64,000 bases of DNA from Brachypterus glaber. Lineage: Eukaryota > Arthropoda > Insecta > Coleoptera > Kateretidae. The notes under the pieces are model-generated. The model saw only the letters and a list, made by a program, of their open reading frames with translations. It searched no databases and was not told the origin of the DNA. Positions 23,581 to 35,600 of this stretch are shown in pieces. Position numbers and translations under genes: made by a program. Position 1 is the first letter of the stretch. Every line of letters begins with the position of its first letter. The DNA lies in the NCBI GenBank assembly GCA_958510825.1, contig OY294046.1, forward strand, positions 3,534,001 through 3,598,000, written 5' to 3'.

Positions 23581-23671
23581 TCTGTTACTATCCACTACTA
23601 CCCTTTAAAATATCAGCCCGTGTACATTTATTGCAATTTAACAGTGGAATTTTTCGTTATTTGACTGGACT
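23581..23671. repeat. Detached inverted copy of the 19711 foldback terminus
   Basis: The sequence tgtacatttattgcaattta and the terminal ttgactggact are the inverse of 19711-19748. The adjacent accctttaaaatatcag is the inverse of ctgatattttaaaaggt at 21723. It suggests the right end of the foldback element was displaced by later rearrangement or insertions. Confidence 0.6.
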
Positions 23672-23862
23672 ATAATTAATTGTTTCATATTTATGAAACG
23701 CAATTTATTTTACTTTTGCGTATCTTCACTGATAAATGATAAAGATATAGGGGAATTAATTAATAATAATAATAATAATATTAATGATAATAATTTCCTA
23801 AATATTGTGTAAAACAACTTTTATCTATATTCTACTTAGTATTAGGCACACATTTTAGTATA

Positions 23863-24385
23863 TTAAAGTACTAGTTTCATAACATACGTTTTTAGCGCAC
23901 CAGTACAAGTTTAGAAAACAAGCCCCTTGCGGCGAGTTTTCTAAAGTACTAGTGCGCTAAAAACGTGTTATGAAACGAGTGCTTTATACAATTTTTTCTA
24001 TTTTGCTCTAAAATTAAAAAAAAAAACTTACATTTAAATTGATGACTGATTTAGGGATTTTTGTTTTGGGTTGGCATTACAGTTTACACCATGTTTAAAA
24101 TTCCAAGAACAAATTATATTTTGATATATTTTATAGTCATTTCTTCTCTTTTTCACTGCAATTAACCAAGACACAATTTCAACACGGTAAAAATAACCTA
24201 AACACAAAATTTTGTAGAAAATTAAACTTTAAAGTGACATTGACATTTGCACAGAAAACTTCAAGCGATAGGCTTTTCTCTGTTGCCAACCCAAAAGAAA
24301 AAAAAGGAGTGACCTCTTATGGGCCTATAAGAACACGCAAAATGCGTGTGATTATGAGCTTATAGAAGTTGAAAAATAGAAAAAG
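23863..24385. mobile_element. Family A element, copy 2
   Basis: Same layout as 4203-4721: an initial hairpin (tagtttcataacatacg ... cgtgttatgaaacgagtg), ttttttctattttgctc, then a terminal gaaaaatagaaaaagg. Confidence 0.8.
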
Positions 24386-25241
24386 GTTTATTATTGTTCT
24401 CATTACAACACTAGTGCTTTTGTTTTTTCATTTTGACAGTACTTTTTTCTATCGTTAAGTAAATAGTAATCGTTTTTTATTTGCATATTGCATTTTCATA
24501 TGTAATACACCGACATGTCACGACAGAGAGGTATATTTTCGATATATTCGAAATTTTCACGAAGTGAAAATATCGGATGTATCGAAAATATACCGAATCT
24601 GGAGGTGTATTTGCAGAACTATTTTTTGAAACAATTTTTTAACAATTTAAATCTTCAAAATTAGTTTGAATAAATAATTAATAATAATTAATTTGATGTT
24701 AATTTATTTTGACACAATAAATTCATGTTTGACATTTCTAATTTTTGGAATAAAAAAGATCTAAATTCCTTCAATTTTATTTATATTGAATAAAAATAAG
24801 CTAATAACAAAAAAATTGCCTTAATTTTGCATTTTAGTTGGTATTTTGTTGTAATATTACATCATCAAGCTTGTCATATCAAAGAACTGGAAAACTGGTA
24901 TATATTCGATTTTCTGGTATATATTCGAGACGAAAATATCCCGTCGTTATGGTAATGCCTTGTTTTTTATTGGTTGAAACCGATATTATGATAGATGAAA
25001 AAAAAAAATAGTCAGTCAAAACTTTTTTGAAATATCGTTGTGTACCTAAAGTTGTTTGCAAGCGATGTGTATCTTTAATACGACTTAACTAATCTGAAAT
25101 CAGTCAATGAGAGGTACAAAAAAAGAAAAAAATTGAAAAATAAATTTTTGAAAAATATTTTTTTTCCAAAAATCATTCTAAAAATTTTAGAGAAAATGCA
25201 CTTGCTCGTCCAAAAGGATATTTATAATAATTATTTTTTAG
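24386..25241. other. Non-coding with short inverted repeats
   Basis: Bases ~24530-24600 form a palindrome centred on ttcacgaagtgaa (gatatattcgaaatttt / aaaatatcggatgtatc). Repeats of ggtatatattcga follow near 24897. No gene is recognised. Confidence 0.45.
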
Positions 25242-25396
25242 GAATGGATATAACAAATGAAGTGGAAGATATAACAAATGAAGTGGGGGATATAAAAAAT
25301 GAAGTGGAAGATATAATGTGTGACCAGTGTATAATAACATCCGAATTTAACGTAAATTATGACTTCAAACAATCCTACTTGATAATACCAGCTACG
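25242..25396 (+). CDS. Candidate orphan exon with a DITNEVE repeat
   Basis: An open stretch is bounded by an acceptor-like tttttag (to 25241) and a strong donor GTAAGTAC at 25397. It encodes GMDITNEVEDITNEVGDIKN, then EVEDIMCDQCIITSEFNVNY and a short tail. The first part is three 21-bp repeats of DI(T/K)NEVE. A C-x2-C pair follows. I do not recognise a family and found no partner exon. It could be a TE-encoded exon or chance. Confidence 0.3.
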
Positions 25397-25764
25397 TAAG
25401 TACCTAATATTGTAGCTTATAATTTTTAAGTGCTACAAAATGGCGAACAAAATTATTTTTTTGGGCTTCCGGTTTAGCCAGAAACTAAGGCAATTTAATT
25501 TTTTATATTGTATATTTTTGAATTTTTGAATTTAGAAAACAATTTTACATAAAAAAAAAACATTTAATTGATCTTTTATTTATTAAAAATAACGGTAGTA
25601 GAAAAAAAAAGTTCTCCATTATGTGGCTCTTACAATAGCGCACCAAAAAGGTAAGGGCGTCTAAGGGTGTTGTCATTTAAAAAATTAAGTTATAAAGGAG
25701 AAACCGTTTTAAAAAAATTAAAGTACAAAAAAAATATCAAATTTAGGTTTTTACATAAAATTTA

Positions 25765-26495
25765 TATTTTTCCCACATTTAGCAAATAATTAATATTAAT
25801 TTACAAAAAATGTTTACAGGATATTAAAAAATACCTTTTATCCAACACCTTCACAGAAACACTTGTTTTGAGCACTATTTTAAATGTCAAAAGTGAGTTT
25901 TTTTCCACTAGTGACTAAAAAATTTTTCACCCACTCTTTTACGAACAGCTTTTAATCTCACCCAAAATTAGTTACATACCCTATTAATTAAGTATTATAA
26001 CTATTCTATAAATAAAAGCACGTTAACTAAACCATAAAAATTAAAGAAAACCCCAAATTATTCTTTAGTTTTTGAATAAAATACTGTTTTTATTAAAAAT
26101 TCTGTCATCACCGCGTCCATTTTGACGTTTGTAAGAAATGTAAAACTAGCAATTGTTTATTTTTAATAGGCATACTTAGGCCATGGCTACCTATTATTTT
26201 GGTATTAAGAAAACTTAATCTTAATATTTTTGACATAATTTTTCGCAAAATTATAGATTTTTATTTAAAAATAAAAGGTGTTGGATAAAATTAAATTCTC
26301 AACTCGTGTATTAAGTGATTTTATCCACTTAAGAAAATGCTACTTAATACACTAGTTAAGAAAATAACTATTTGTTAATAAATTAACAGCTCATTTGTGG
26401 ACAAGGGTTAATTTATAAACAAAAAGTAATTTTTTATTGTCTTGTTGAACATTTTTTGTAAATTAATATTAATTATTTGCTAAATGTGGGAAAAA
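25765..26495. mobile_element. Family G element within a short inverted-repeat host
   Basis: Bases ~25838-26370 form an element with TIR TTTTATCCAACACCTT; an inverted copy is at 44958-45490. Outside it, 25775-25830 (cacatttagcaaataatta) reappears inverted at 26440-26495, so G sits inside another foldback. Non-coding. Confidence 0.7.
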
Positions 26496-26837
26496 TATTT
26501 CTGTTTTTCTGCAAAAACAGCTTATTGCGGACATATTATGTTTATTAAAAAAAAAAAAATTGACACTTGTTTTGTTTAAATTGGATAATTGAAACTTGTC
26601 AATGTCGATGTTTATGTCAAATACTATTCATTTTACCAAGTCAGATTGACTTAAGTCACATTAGCTTTACACCAACAAAAAAATTTAAAATTGACTTTTG
26701 CGTCCCACTTTTTTCCGATATAAGTGTACCACCTCTGAAAGTTTGTCGGTAAGTTTTTGGGACACCCTGTGCACAAAATAAATTGTGATAACTTATCACT
26801 GATAAGACAAAGATCGTCGTCGATATGTCAATAAATA

Positions 26838-27190
26838 AAAATAAATGTATTTTTATCCAATACATACAGATAATAAGACAATTACCAGCTTTATTTTAAA
26901 TAGATAAACTCAATAATAACCCCCGCGTGGCTTTTACTTTATTGAGTGGATAATTATTTATTTTACCCACTCAACTGTCACTTGTCAAATTATTTTCTTG
27001 TAAATGTCATTAAAATTTTTAATAAAAATATGAATTCCTAAGGTATTTATTGGATAAAACCTTGTATGGCACTCATGGGTAAACCGATATTGCTCCTCTC
27101 GAAAATTAACCAGCTTGGCTGACGCCTTGCAGATTAATTTTCTCATGGGCAATATCTTACTTTACCCACTAGTACCATAAATAACTATTA
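26838..27190. mobile_element. Family F repeat, copy 1
   Basis: From tttttatccaatacataca to accataaataactatt. A close copy lies at 35672-35985, directly upstream of a SERAC1 exon. It contains cccccgcgtggcttttactt and gggcaatatcttactttacc. Confidence 0.75.
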
Positions 27191-27362
27191 TTTATAAATG
27201 AGAAACCATTTTATATTATTATACTATTCACAGCGCGTAAGGCTAGAATAGTGTTATACGGTAGTTTCGAATTTCCCAAAATCGCCAAATAACGCCCTAG
27301 AAAAAAATTCTTGGATACAAATGTGCTTCATGAAAAAAAAAGAAACTTTGAGATGTCCGTCT

Positions 27363-27562
27363 NNNNNNNNNNNNNNNNNNNNNNNNNNNNNNNNNNNNNN
27401 NNNNNNNNNNNNNNNNNNNNNNNNNNNNNNNNNNNNNNNNNNNNNNNNNNNNNNNNNNNNNNNNNNNNNNNNNNNNNNNNNNNNNNNNNNNNNNNNNNNN
27501 NNNNNNNNNNNNNNNNNNNNNNNNNNNNNNNNNNNNNNNNNNNNNNNNNNNNNNNNNNNNNN
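27363..27562. other. Assembly gap, exactly 200 N
   Basis: Exactly 200 ambiguous bases, so probably a fixed-length scaffold gap. The left flank is a family L end (aaaaattcttggatacaaat), so a palindromic or repeated sequence probably broke the assembly. Confidence 1.
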
Positions 27563-27998
27563 AGAAGCATTTGGGCGTAAGTCCATTGTAAAATCAGTCT
27601 GCTTCTCAGGAACAGATATATTTCTAGCAAAATAAATATGTGTTGGATAAAACATTTACGTAAACTGTAAATACCAAATCAAATTAAATCTTGATTTGTT
27701 GTTGTTTTGTATTTGGTGACGAGATAAGTACATTTAGTTTCTGCATTTACTTATAGGGTTTCTAAAGGAAACTTTTAGAAGCCTTACAATGAAATGGGCT
27801 CTAAAAATACGTAATGCTTCACATTTTATAGTATACTCTTCGCAATGGATAGTATATTGCGTGTTTTCTCGATATACTTCCCAAAATATGATTTCTTTGA
27901 GCTCGTGTGCGCACTTAATTTTTTAAACCGCACTAAAAAGTGGCACCCCTCTATTGTGATTTCCCATTTTGAAAATTTTCAAAATTTTGGGAAAGCCT

Positions 27999-28888
27999 CC
28001 CTGGTAGAAAAGTACATAAATCTAACTTAATATAACATTAGATTAGTGACATTTTTATGTTTAGTCTCAAACTTTATACCAAAACATTATAAAATATATA
28101 AATCTAACCTTAAAAACTAACGTTTGACAAAAACGTTATAAGATATATAAATCTAACCTTAAAAAACTAACGTTTGACAAAAACGTTATAAAATACATAA
28201 ATCTAACGTTAGTTTCCGAACTAAATTCTAATCTTATTCTAACTTTAAATATTTTTTAAATTTCCATTATTAATACGTAAGCTATAGTAGAAAATACTCA
28301 TTTCAGACAGCTATGTGCCTAGGTTGGATAATTATTTATTATTTCTATAATAAATTAAAAAAAATATCCCCCAAAAGTCAAAATTATAGTAAGTCTGGCA
28401 ACGCTGTACTATAATTGAAAAAATATTTTAAGATTCTGAATGTATAAATAAATATTAACTAACTAAATATAAAGTTTTTCTGAGAGGTAAACGTATTTAT
28501 CGAAGTATAACAGCATATTACACGAAATATATTTAGGGCCGCCTAAAAAGATGGCTATTTTATAAATAAATGTCACGAAATTATGTTTAAAAATATTATG
28601 ATTGCTAAAATACATTAAGATTTATTTATATGAATAAATTTGTCTCCAGCTGCCATTTTATGATGCAGGTAGAAATTTCCTAGTTGGCCACGCCCCCTCC
28701 GAAAGTTAGAAATTAAACGTACTTATAATGTATTTCTAACTTAAAAATCTAACGTTAGATTAACGTTTGTAACTAACGTTAGATTCTAACGTTAAAAAGC
28801 GGGACATTTGCACATATTTTATAACGTACTTTTATACAGTTTTCTAACATTAGAAAAACGTTATTCTAACGTTAAATTTATACTAGGG
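27999..28888. mobile_element. Family E element, copy 1, CT duplication
   Basis: Ends CCCTGGTAGAAA and TTTATACTAGGG, an 890-bp element rich in TAACGTTAGA motifs. CT is duplicated at 27997-27998 and 28889-28890. The minus strand near 35620-35660 carries the related uninterrupted sequence ggaaagccttgtattcgtgc, an empty-site paralog confirming the duplication. Confidence 0.9.
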
Positions 28889-29594
28889 CTTGTATTCGTG
28901 TAAAAATTAAAAAAAAAATTCTGCGTATTTTGTGACGTTTTATGTCGATATAAATCAATTTCGAGCAAACAGAGGTACAACAATTTAACAAGGTCTATTT
29001 TTCGACCGAGTACATATTTTATAAACTCAAAATAGCAGTTTGATACCAAAGTGAAAAAAAAACAATTTCCTTTTATAAATGATTAAAGAAAATTTAAAAC
29101 GCTTGTAAAAGCCACCTATAAAATTTTCATCAATAAATTTATGTTAAATAAATTATTTTTTTTTTAAACATTTATCATCCATGGTTTTTCAAATACAAAA
29201 GTTTTCTCTGCTGTTTTATGCGATTTTACCATTTTTACTCTCATAAATAAAAATGACCTTTATAAAAAATATCGAAAAATTTTAGAACAAATTTTGTTAT
29301 AAAACATTTCAAAATGTATAAAATAGTTAAACAAGTTTTTAGACAAAGGTATTTTGTATAATTATTAGTAATAATTTATTACATAAAATTGGTGTAGTAC
29401 AGACTTTTCTTCATGACAAATAACACTATCAATTTCTTATTCTAAAAACCACAGACCTTTTTCGCATGGAACATCCCCTATGTTGTGAGTTATTCACATT
29501 GCAATATTTTTAATAGCAATTTTATAAAATTTGTTTAAGTATTCCGCAGAAATAAATAAGGTTAATCTGGTAAAATAACACTCTTAAATTACAC
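28889..29594. other. Non-coding, no gene
   Basis: Bases 28889-28965 share sequence with the inverse of 35540-35640 (acataaaacgtcataaaacg). The remainder is AT-rich without recognised genes. Confidence 0.45.
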
Positions 29595-30582
29595 AGGCCC
29601 ACAAAAAATTTTTTTTTTTTGGTCTTGGATTCCAATATGATATTCCTATGTATTTTTTCCCGCTGAAACTGAATCCGCAACCCGTTTAACCCCTACACGT
29701 CAGGATTTTGACATAACCTCAAAAAACACCTGAAAAACTACTGAAACCTCTTAAATCATCTATGCCATACCACTGTCACTCCCCTGTCCCCAAATTGCTA
29801 ATTCTAAAACCCCAGAAACCCATAATCCCCTAACCTCATAATACCATAGACGAATAACCTCCAAACCCCGTAACCTCATTAAGTAGAAAAATCTAGTTTG
29901 GGAAAACAGAAAACATTCTTCAGTTTTTTTTGTGGAACAGTCATAGGTAAGTAACTCTATAACCCCATAATCCCATAACACCATAACCTCAAAATCCCTT
30001 CACTTCTTAACCCCATATACTATATCCCCTTAATCCCGTTATCCTATTCTGTGGAGAAGCCCGGCTAAAAAAATAATGAAGTAGACCTTCACTCACAAAA
30101 CTCTTATGATTTGAGAACCGGATTTCTCCTCAGGATAGGATGATGGGGTTACGAGGTTATAATATATGGGGTTATGGAGTGAAGGGGTTAGGAGGTGTGA
30201 TGGGATTTTAGGTTTATACAGTTACTTATTCATAACTATATTCTACAAGAAAATTTCACGTAATTGTTCTGTTTTACCGAATCAGATTTTTCTACTTAAT
30301 TAGGTTACGGGGTTTTGAGGTTATGGAGTAATGGTATTTCAAAGTGAGGGGATTATGGGGTTTCGAAATTACGAATTTGGATGAAGGGAGTGAAAGTGGT
30401 ATGGAGTAGATGATTTTAGCGGTTTCAGTAGTTTTTCGGGTGTTTTTTGAGGTTATGTCAAAATCCTGACGTGTAGGAGTTAAACGGGTTACGGATGGGC
30501 TTTCAGCGGGAAAAAATACACAGGAATATCATATTGGAATCCTAGACTCACAAATAAAAATTTTTTTGTGGGCTTGTGTTTT
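29595..30582. repeat. ~990-bp foldback with (ccataacct)-like arms
   Basis: The left arm (acaggcccacaaaaaa, then aaaacacctgaaaaactact) is matched by the inverse in the right arm (tgtgggcttgtgttt). Both arms contain degenerate ccataacctcataat tracts in opposite orientations. The centre is near 30060-30100. Non-coding. Confidence 0.75.
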
Positions 30583-31073
30583 AAACCTAAAAACAGACCT
30601 TTCTTAATAATAAAAACCCTAATATGAAAATTTTTCCCCAACGGAAAAGACCTGTCAAACTTTAGCGCGCTTTTGAAACAAAGAAATCTTATCTATGAGA
30701 GAAATCAGTTTATTATAAAAAACCATTATTAAAACACACACGTTATCTATCCGCCACTAGTTCCCGCCTGATCTACAAATTTGCATGAAAACGATGATTA
30801 TAATTTCCTAGATAAAATAAGCTTTGCCTAGTACAAGATAATATCTACTTCGAGACATCTGACTCATATTCATCTACTAAAAACTTTCGGAAAAATATAT
30901 CATTCGAGATGTATCAGACGCGGACTGACGTAACCAGGTGAAATTTACGTTTAAAAACATCTGAAAAATGCTTGTAACGTGTGTACATGTTCACGTGTGA
31001 AATATGATAGATAATATATAAAATAAAACCATCAAAACTTATAATTAATTAAAATTAACACGAGAATCGTACC

Positions 31074-31145
31074 TGATTTAATTTCACTAACACACAACCG
31101 CACTCTTCGCCCGTAGTCCCCGCACTGACTGAGTGACTGAAACGA
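31074..31145 (-). promoter_or_regulatory. Possible minus-strand 5' untranslated exon
   Basis: Read on the minus strand, a GC-richer stretch containing TCAGT initiator-like strings runs into aaatcag followed by the donor-like GTACGA at 31073-31068. No minus-strand coding exons were found to its left. It is non-repetitive within the window. Weak, based on composition and one splice-like site only. Confidence 0.15.
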
Positions 31146-31449
31146 CGCTAACAAACGACAACACTCCACCTTAAACGTGCCTCTCAGGTGGCGCTCTTTC
31201 CACGAATGCCAGGGTTGTACTAAGCTTGTTAAAATTCAAAAATAATTTTGAATTTCAACTAGGACCCTCTCACTATCCCGAAGGTATGTCCTGAGGATAT
31301 ACTATACGTCTGTCCTACAGATAGCTACTAACTGTGTACAGCTGTCCCCGACAAAAGTGACTATCAAATAGTATTGCTTTTATTATTTTTTGTGTGAAAT
31401 ATTTCTATTAGCAGCTTGCACCTATAGCCTACCCTAGTTGAAATGCCTA

Positions 31450-32288
31450 CCCTAGTAGAAATTTAACGTTAGAAAACGTTTTTCTAACGTTAGAATACTG
31501 TATAAAAGTACGTTATAAAATATGTACAAATGTCCCGCTTTTTAACGTCAGAATCAAACGTTAGTTATAAACGTTAATCTAACGTTAGATTTTTAAGTTA
31601 GAAATACGTTATAAGTACGATTAATTTATAACTTTCGCAGGGGGCGTGGCCAACTAAGAAATTTCTGCCTGCATCATAAAATGGCAGCTGGAGACAAATT
31701 TATTCATATAAATAAATCTTAATGTATTTTAGCAATCATAATATTTTTAAACATAATTTCGTTACATTTATTTATGAAATAGCCATCTTTTTAGGTGGCT
31801 CTAAATATATTTCATGTAATATGCTGTTATACTTCGATAAATACGTTTACCTCTCAGAAAAACTTTATATTTAGTTAGTTAATATTTATTTATACATTCA
31901 GAGTCTTAAAATATTTTTTCAATTATAGTACAGCGTTGCCAGACTTACTATAATTTTGACTTTTGGGGGATATTTTTTTAAACTTATTATAGAAATAATA
32001 AATGATTATCAAACCTAGGCACATAGCTGTCTGAAATGAGTATTTTCTACTATAGCTTACGTAATAATAATGGAAATTTAAAAAATATTTAAATTTAGAA
32101 TAAGGTTAGAATTTAGTTGGGAAACTAACGTTAGATGTACGTATTTTATAACGTTTTTGTCAAACGTTCGTTTTTAAGGTTAGATTTATATATTTTATAA
32201 CGTTTTTGTATAACGTTTGAGACTAAACATAAAAATGTCACTAATCTAATGTTATGTTAAGTTAGATTTATGTACTTTTCTACCAGGG
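31450..32288. mobile_element. Family E element, copy 2, TA duplication
   Basis: Ends CCCTAGTAGAAA and TTTTCTACCAGGG, flanked by TA (31448-31449, 32289-32290). Inverted relative to copy 1 and parallel to copy 3 (38145-39033). It ends 155 bp before the first recognised SERAC1 exon. Confidence 0.9.
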
Positions 32289-32443
32289 TAAACAATGGTT
32301 CCTTTAAATATGGATTATAGCTTTCTTATTTAGTTCTGAACATTACGATCAAAGGGAGGTAAAATTTATTACTTTTTGCGATATACGACAAAAATAATGT
32401 AAAAAGCTTTTCGATTTTTTTTATTTATTTTTTTTTTTTTCAG

Positions 32444-32673
32444 AAAACTATGGTTTGCAGTAGACTGCCTAATAAATTTTTACTACTCGATCAGAAACCA
32501 GAGAACCGTGGCAGACGGTTTCAGACGACTTCCAGCAGCTGTAGCATTTTTAGTCAACAGCATTTCCAGATCTCTAGCGTCAGTCCAGAAAATATCCATT
32601 CCAGTGAGTCTCAGGTCAATTACATATCCAGGAAACGAACAGGAGCTCGATTTAAATGAAGAAATAAATTCAG
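32444..32673 (+). CDS. SERAC1: SERAC1 exon (first recognised)
   Basis: The acceptor is a long T-run plus CAG; the donor is GTATGT; it ends in phase 1. The reading frame is the one encoding KLWFAVDCLINFYYSIRNQR and later SLRSITYPGNEQELDLNEE, not the ATG-started frame that overlaps it. The hydrophobic first 15 residues may be the end of a membrane segment. Confidence 0.8.
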
Positions 32674-35600
32674 GTATGTAATATGGTGATTTAGAAACCC
32701 GCCGTCCCGAATGAGGGAAAACAATCATGGATTATTATATTTAATTTTTTATATAATTTTTTATGCATATCGCTGAAAATAATTTTTTACATTTTGGCGG
32801 AGGGGGTCATGGAAAAAAGGATAACATTTTTTGTGTATTTTTTGACCTTTTGGGCGGTTGTTATTATACAACACAGCGCCTGCGCTATAATAGTATTAAA
32901 CGATAGTTTTGATTGTTCAAAAAATTTCAAATATCGTCGTAGACAAAAAATTCTTGGATATTTGTTTCATGAAAAATAAGCAACTTTTTTTTTGAAATGT
33001 CCGTCTGTCCGTCCGATGTCACGATTTTACAAAAAAAGTTTCACATAAAAAAGTTAGGGGAAAAAACGTGAAAGCCCCCCCCCCCATTTCGGACGCCCCT
33101 GGTTAAAGTAACCACATGCAAATACCATCGGCTGATAGGCCTTATTAAAAATATATCGCATGCAATACCTCGTTGATATAACACAAATGTTTCCTGAGTT
33201 ATTAAATAAAAATCGAATTTTTGGAACCCTGTTTGAAGGGGCGTAGCTCCCTTACAAGTCGTTTTATGAAAATATGTTTATAGGAACTTTTTTTACAGTT
33301 TTATTTTATACATCTCGTATGTGAAGTTTGGCCACGCAATTCAGGGACACCCTGTATATATATATTTAATTTTTTGGGTATTAGTCACTGCATCTTTTAT
33401 TTATAATTTATACTATAGCTGAAAGCGTTCTTAAATCCATGGGATCAAAGTATCCTGATTTGACGGTATCTCTATTTTCAGTTTCAGAAAAATCTGTGGA
33501 GTGTGAGATCTTGTGCGCCCCAGAAAAAGAGGAGGACATCTTAGCAGATGTAATATTTATCCATGGATTGCATGGGGGGATACAAAAAACGTGGAGACAG
33601 GGCTCTTGGAGGAACGATTCCCATAAACTCAGTAATCAGTTTCCGGTTAGGAGAAATTGTAGTGAGGTAAGAATCAAAATTTCCATAAGGGAACGTTCAA
33701 GTATTACGTAACGCAAATTTTGATCATTTTGGACCCCCCCCCCCCTCCGCTATTTTCCTATACCATTAACATGGGCGTAACACTCCAAAATTTTGTTAAA
33801 TAAAAACTAAGAATTCAATAAAAAAAAAACTTTTTGAAATTTAAAATTTCACTTTTTTGGTATCATTGTACTCAGAACAAAGTGTAGAATTAAAATATGT
33901 AGAAATTTATAAGGTGACCCATTTAAAAATAGAAAGTTTCAATTTTCGGTTAAACCGGATGTGACTTAAATGTAATTTTTATGTCAGAAGTTGACGTTTT
34001 ATGGCAAAATAGTCATTCCGCGCTCGCGGGACCGTCATACTCGCCGCTCGCGCGGAATATTGTCTATTCCATACGTGTTGTAGACTACACTTTTTCTTCG
34101 ACTGCAAATATGAAACACTGTATGGCTTTAAACTGCGAACAAGGTTAAAAACGATGTTTTTTTGTGACTCGACATTGTAAATGCAACAAAACACATATTT
34201 TTAAATAAACCAATTAATGTTATTTAATAATTTTATCAAATCAAACTTAAAAAAGATTTTTATTTAATTTTAGCACATATTTACAAATTATAATGCAAAA
34301 ATTGAAGGTTATGTCTGATTGTTGTGACAGATATCAGGTTAAAATATTTAACATAAGATGGACCAGTTTTAATTTTTTGAACTAAATTGATAAAAAACTG
34401 GTCAAATATTAAGAAAAAATAATAAACTTTATGTAATTTAGACCCAAAACTTTAAATTGCCTTAAATTATTCAATATTTCATGGTAAAATATATATATAT
34501 ATATATTTTTGTTAATTTTGCTACAGTTTTCTTTACTTTTATAAACAAGAGGGCACTACATGTGCTCATTCTAACACTTGACACGGAATATTCATACCGT
34601 ATCTAGAGCTAGAATGGATTCATTCTGTGTTTAAAAAGTGTGCATATTTGCTTACATTCTAAAGCAGTCGTGGAAAAAGAGATATTTCAAATCTAAACTC
34701 TCTAATTTTTAAAATACCCCTTATTTTAAACCTTGCATGATCTTGCTACACTCGACAGATAGCTATAATAAATCCTGCCAACAAAACAATACTTCCCCCG
34801 TATTTTTTTTACAACAAAAAAAAACACTGCCCAGTAAAAGAGCTTTCCCATTTTTACTTCCGCCCGTAAACTGGATTTTTTATTATCAGATTCATTTTCA
34901 GCAACCATAAAAACCTTAATATACCAATTTTCACGAAAACTACCCTCTGCCCCTTTAGGGGTAAAGTTAAAATTTTTTTATAATCAGATTCACTTTCAAC
35001 AACCTCAAAAACCCCAATATAACAATTTTCACGAAAACTACCCCCCACTCATCAGGGGGTGGATTTAGAACAATTTTATTTTCAGATTCACTTTCAGCAA
35101 CCTCAAAAACCCCAATACACCAGTTTTCACGAAAACTACCCCCCTCAGGGGGTGAAATTAGAAAAAAAAATATTATCAGATTCATATTCGTCGACCCCAA
35201 AAACCCCTATATACCAATTTTGAAGAAAATATTAATAATATTGAAAAATATTTACCCCCTGCCCCCTCGGGGGTGGAATTAGAAAAGTTTTTTCATCAGA
35301 TTCAAATTCAGCAACCTCAAAAACCCATATATAGCAATTTTCAATTTTTTCTGAAAAAATGTATTTTTCCCTATTTGCCCCCCTTGCCGCACCCCAATGT
35401 TTACCAAAAACAATCCCGAGCGAGAACTTTTGGTAACATAACTGTATGCCAAATTTTAAGTCTCTAGCTTAAAGCGTTCTTAAGTTATCGTGCCCACAAG
35501 ATTTCCCGGACAGACCGATCGACCGACCGACAATTTTTTTTTGCTCGAAATTGATTTATATCGACATAAAACGTCATAAAACGCAAAAATACACAAAAAA

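Noticed and set aside
27254..27655. ORFs across the N run
   Set aside because: The continuity is artificial because unknown bases cannot contain stops.
29690..30400. Telomere-like ccataacct tracts
   Set aside because: Degenerate, inverted between two arms and internal to a foldback; not a TTAGG array.
32332..32356. 25-bp mini-exon candidate upstream of SERAC1 (ctg aac att acg atc aaa ggg ag)
   Set aside because: Phase would fit, but the acceptor is weak, the following intron would be ~87 bp, and no family similarity supports it.
32450..32659. 69-codon ATG-started ORF at the SERAC1 exon
   Set aside because: It is a shadow frame; the adjacent frame has correct splice phase and reads into the SERAC1 motifs.
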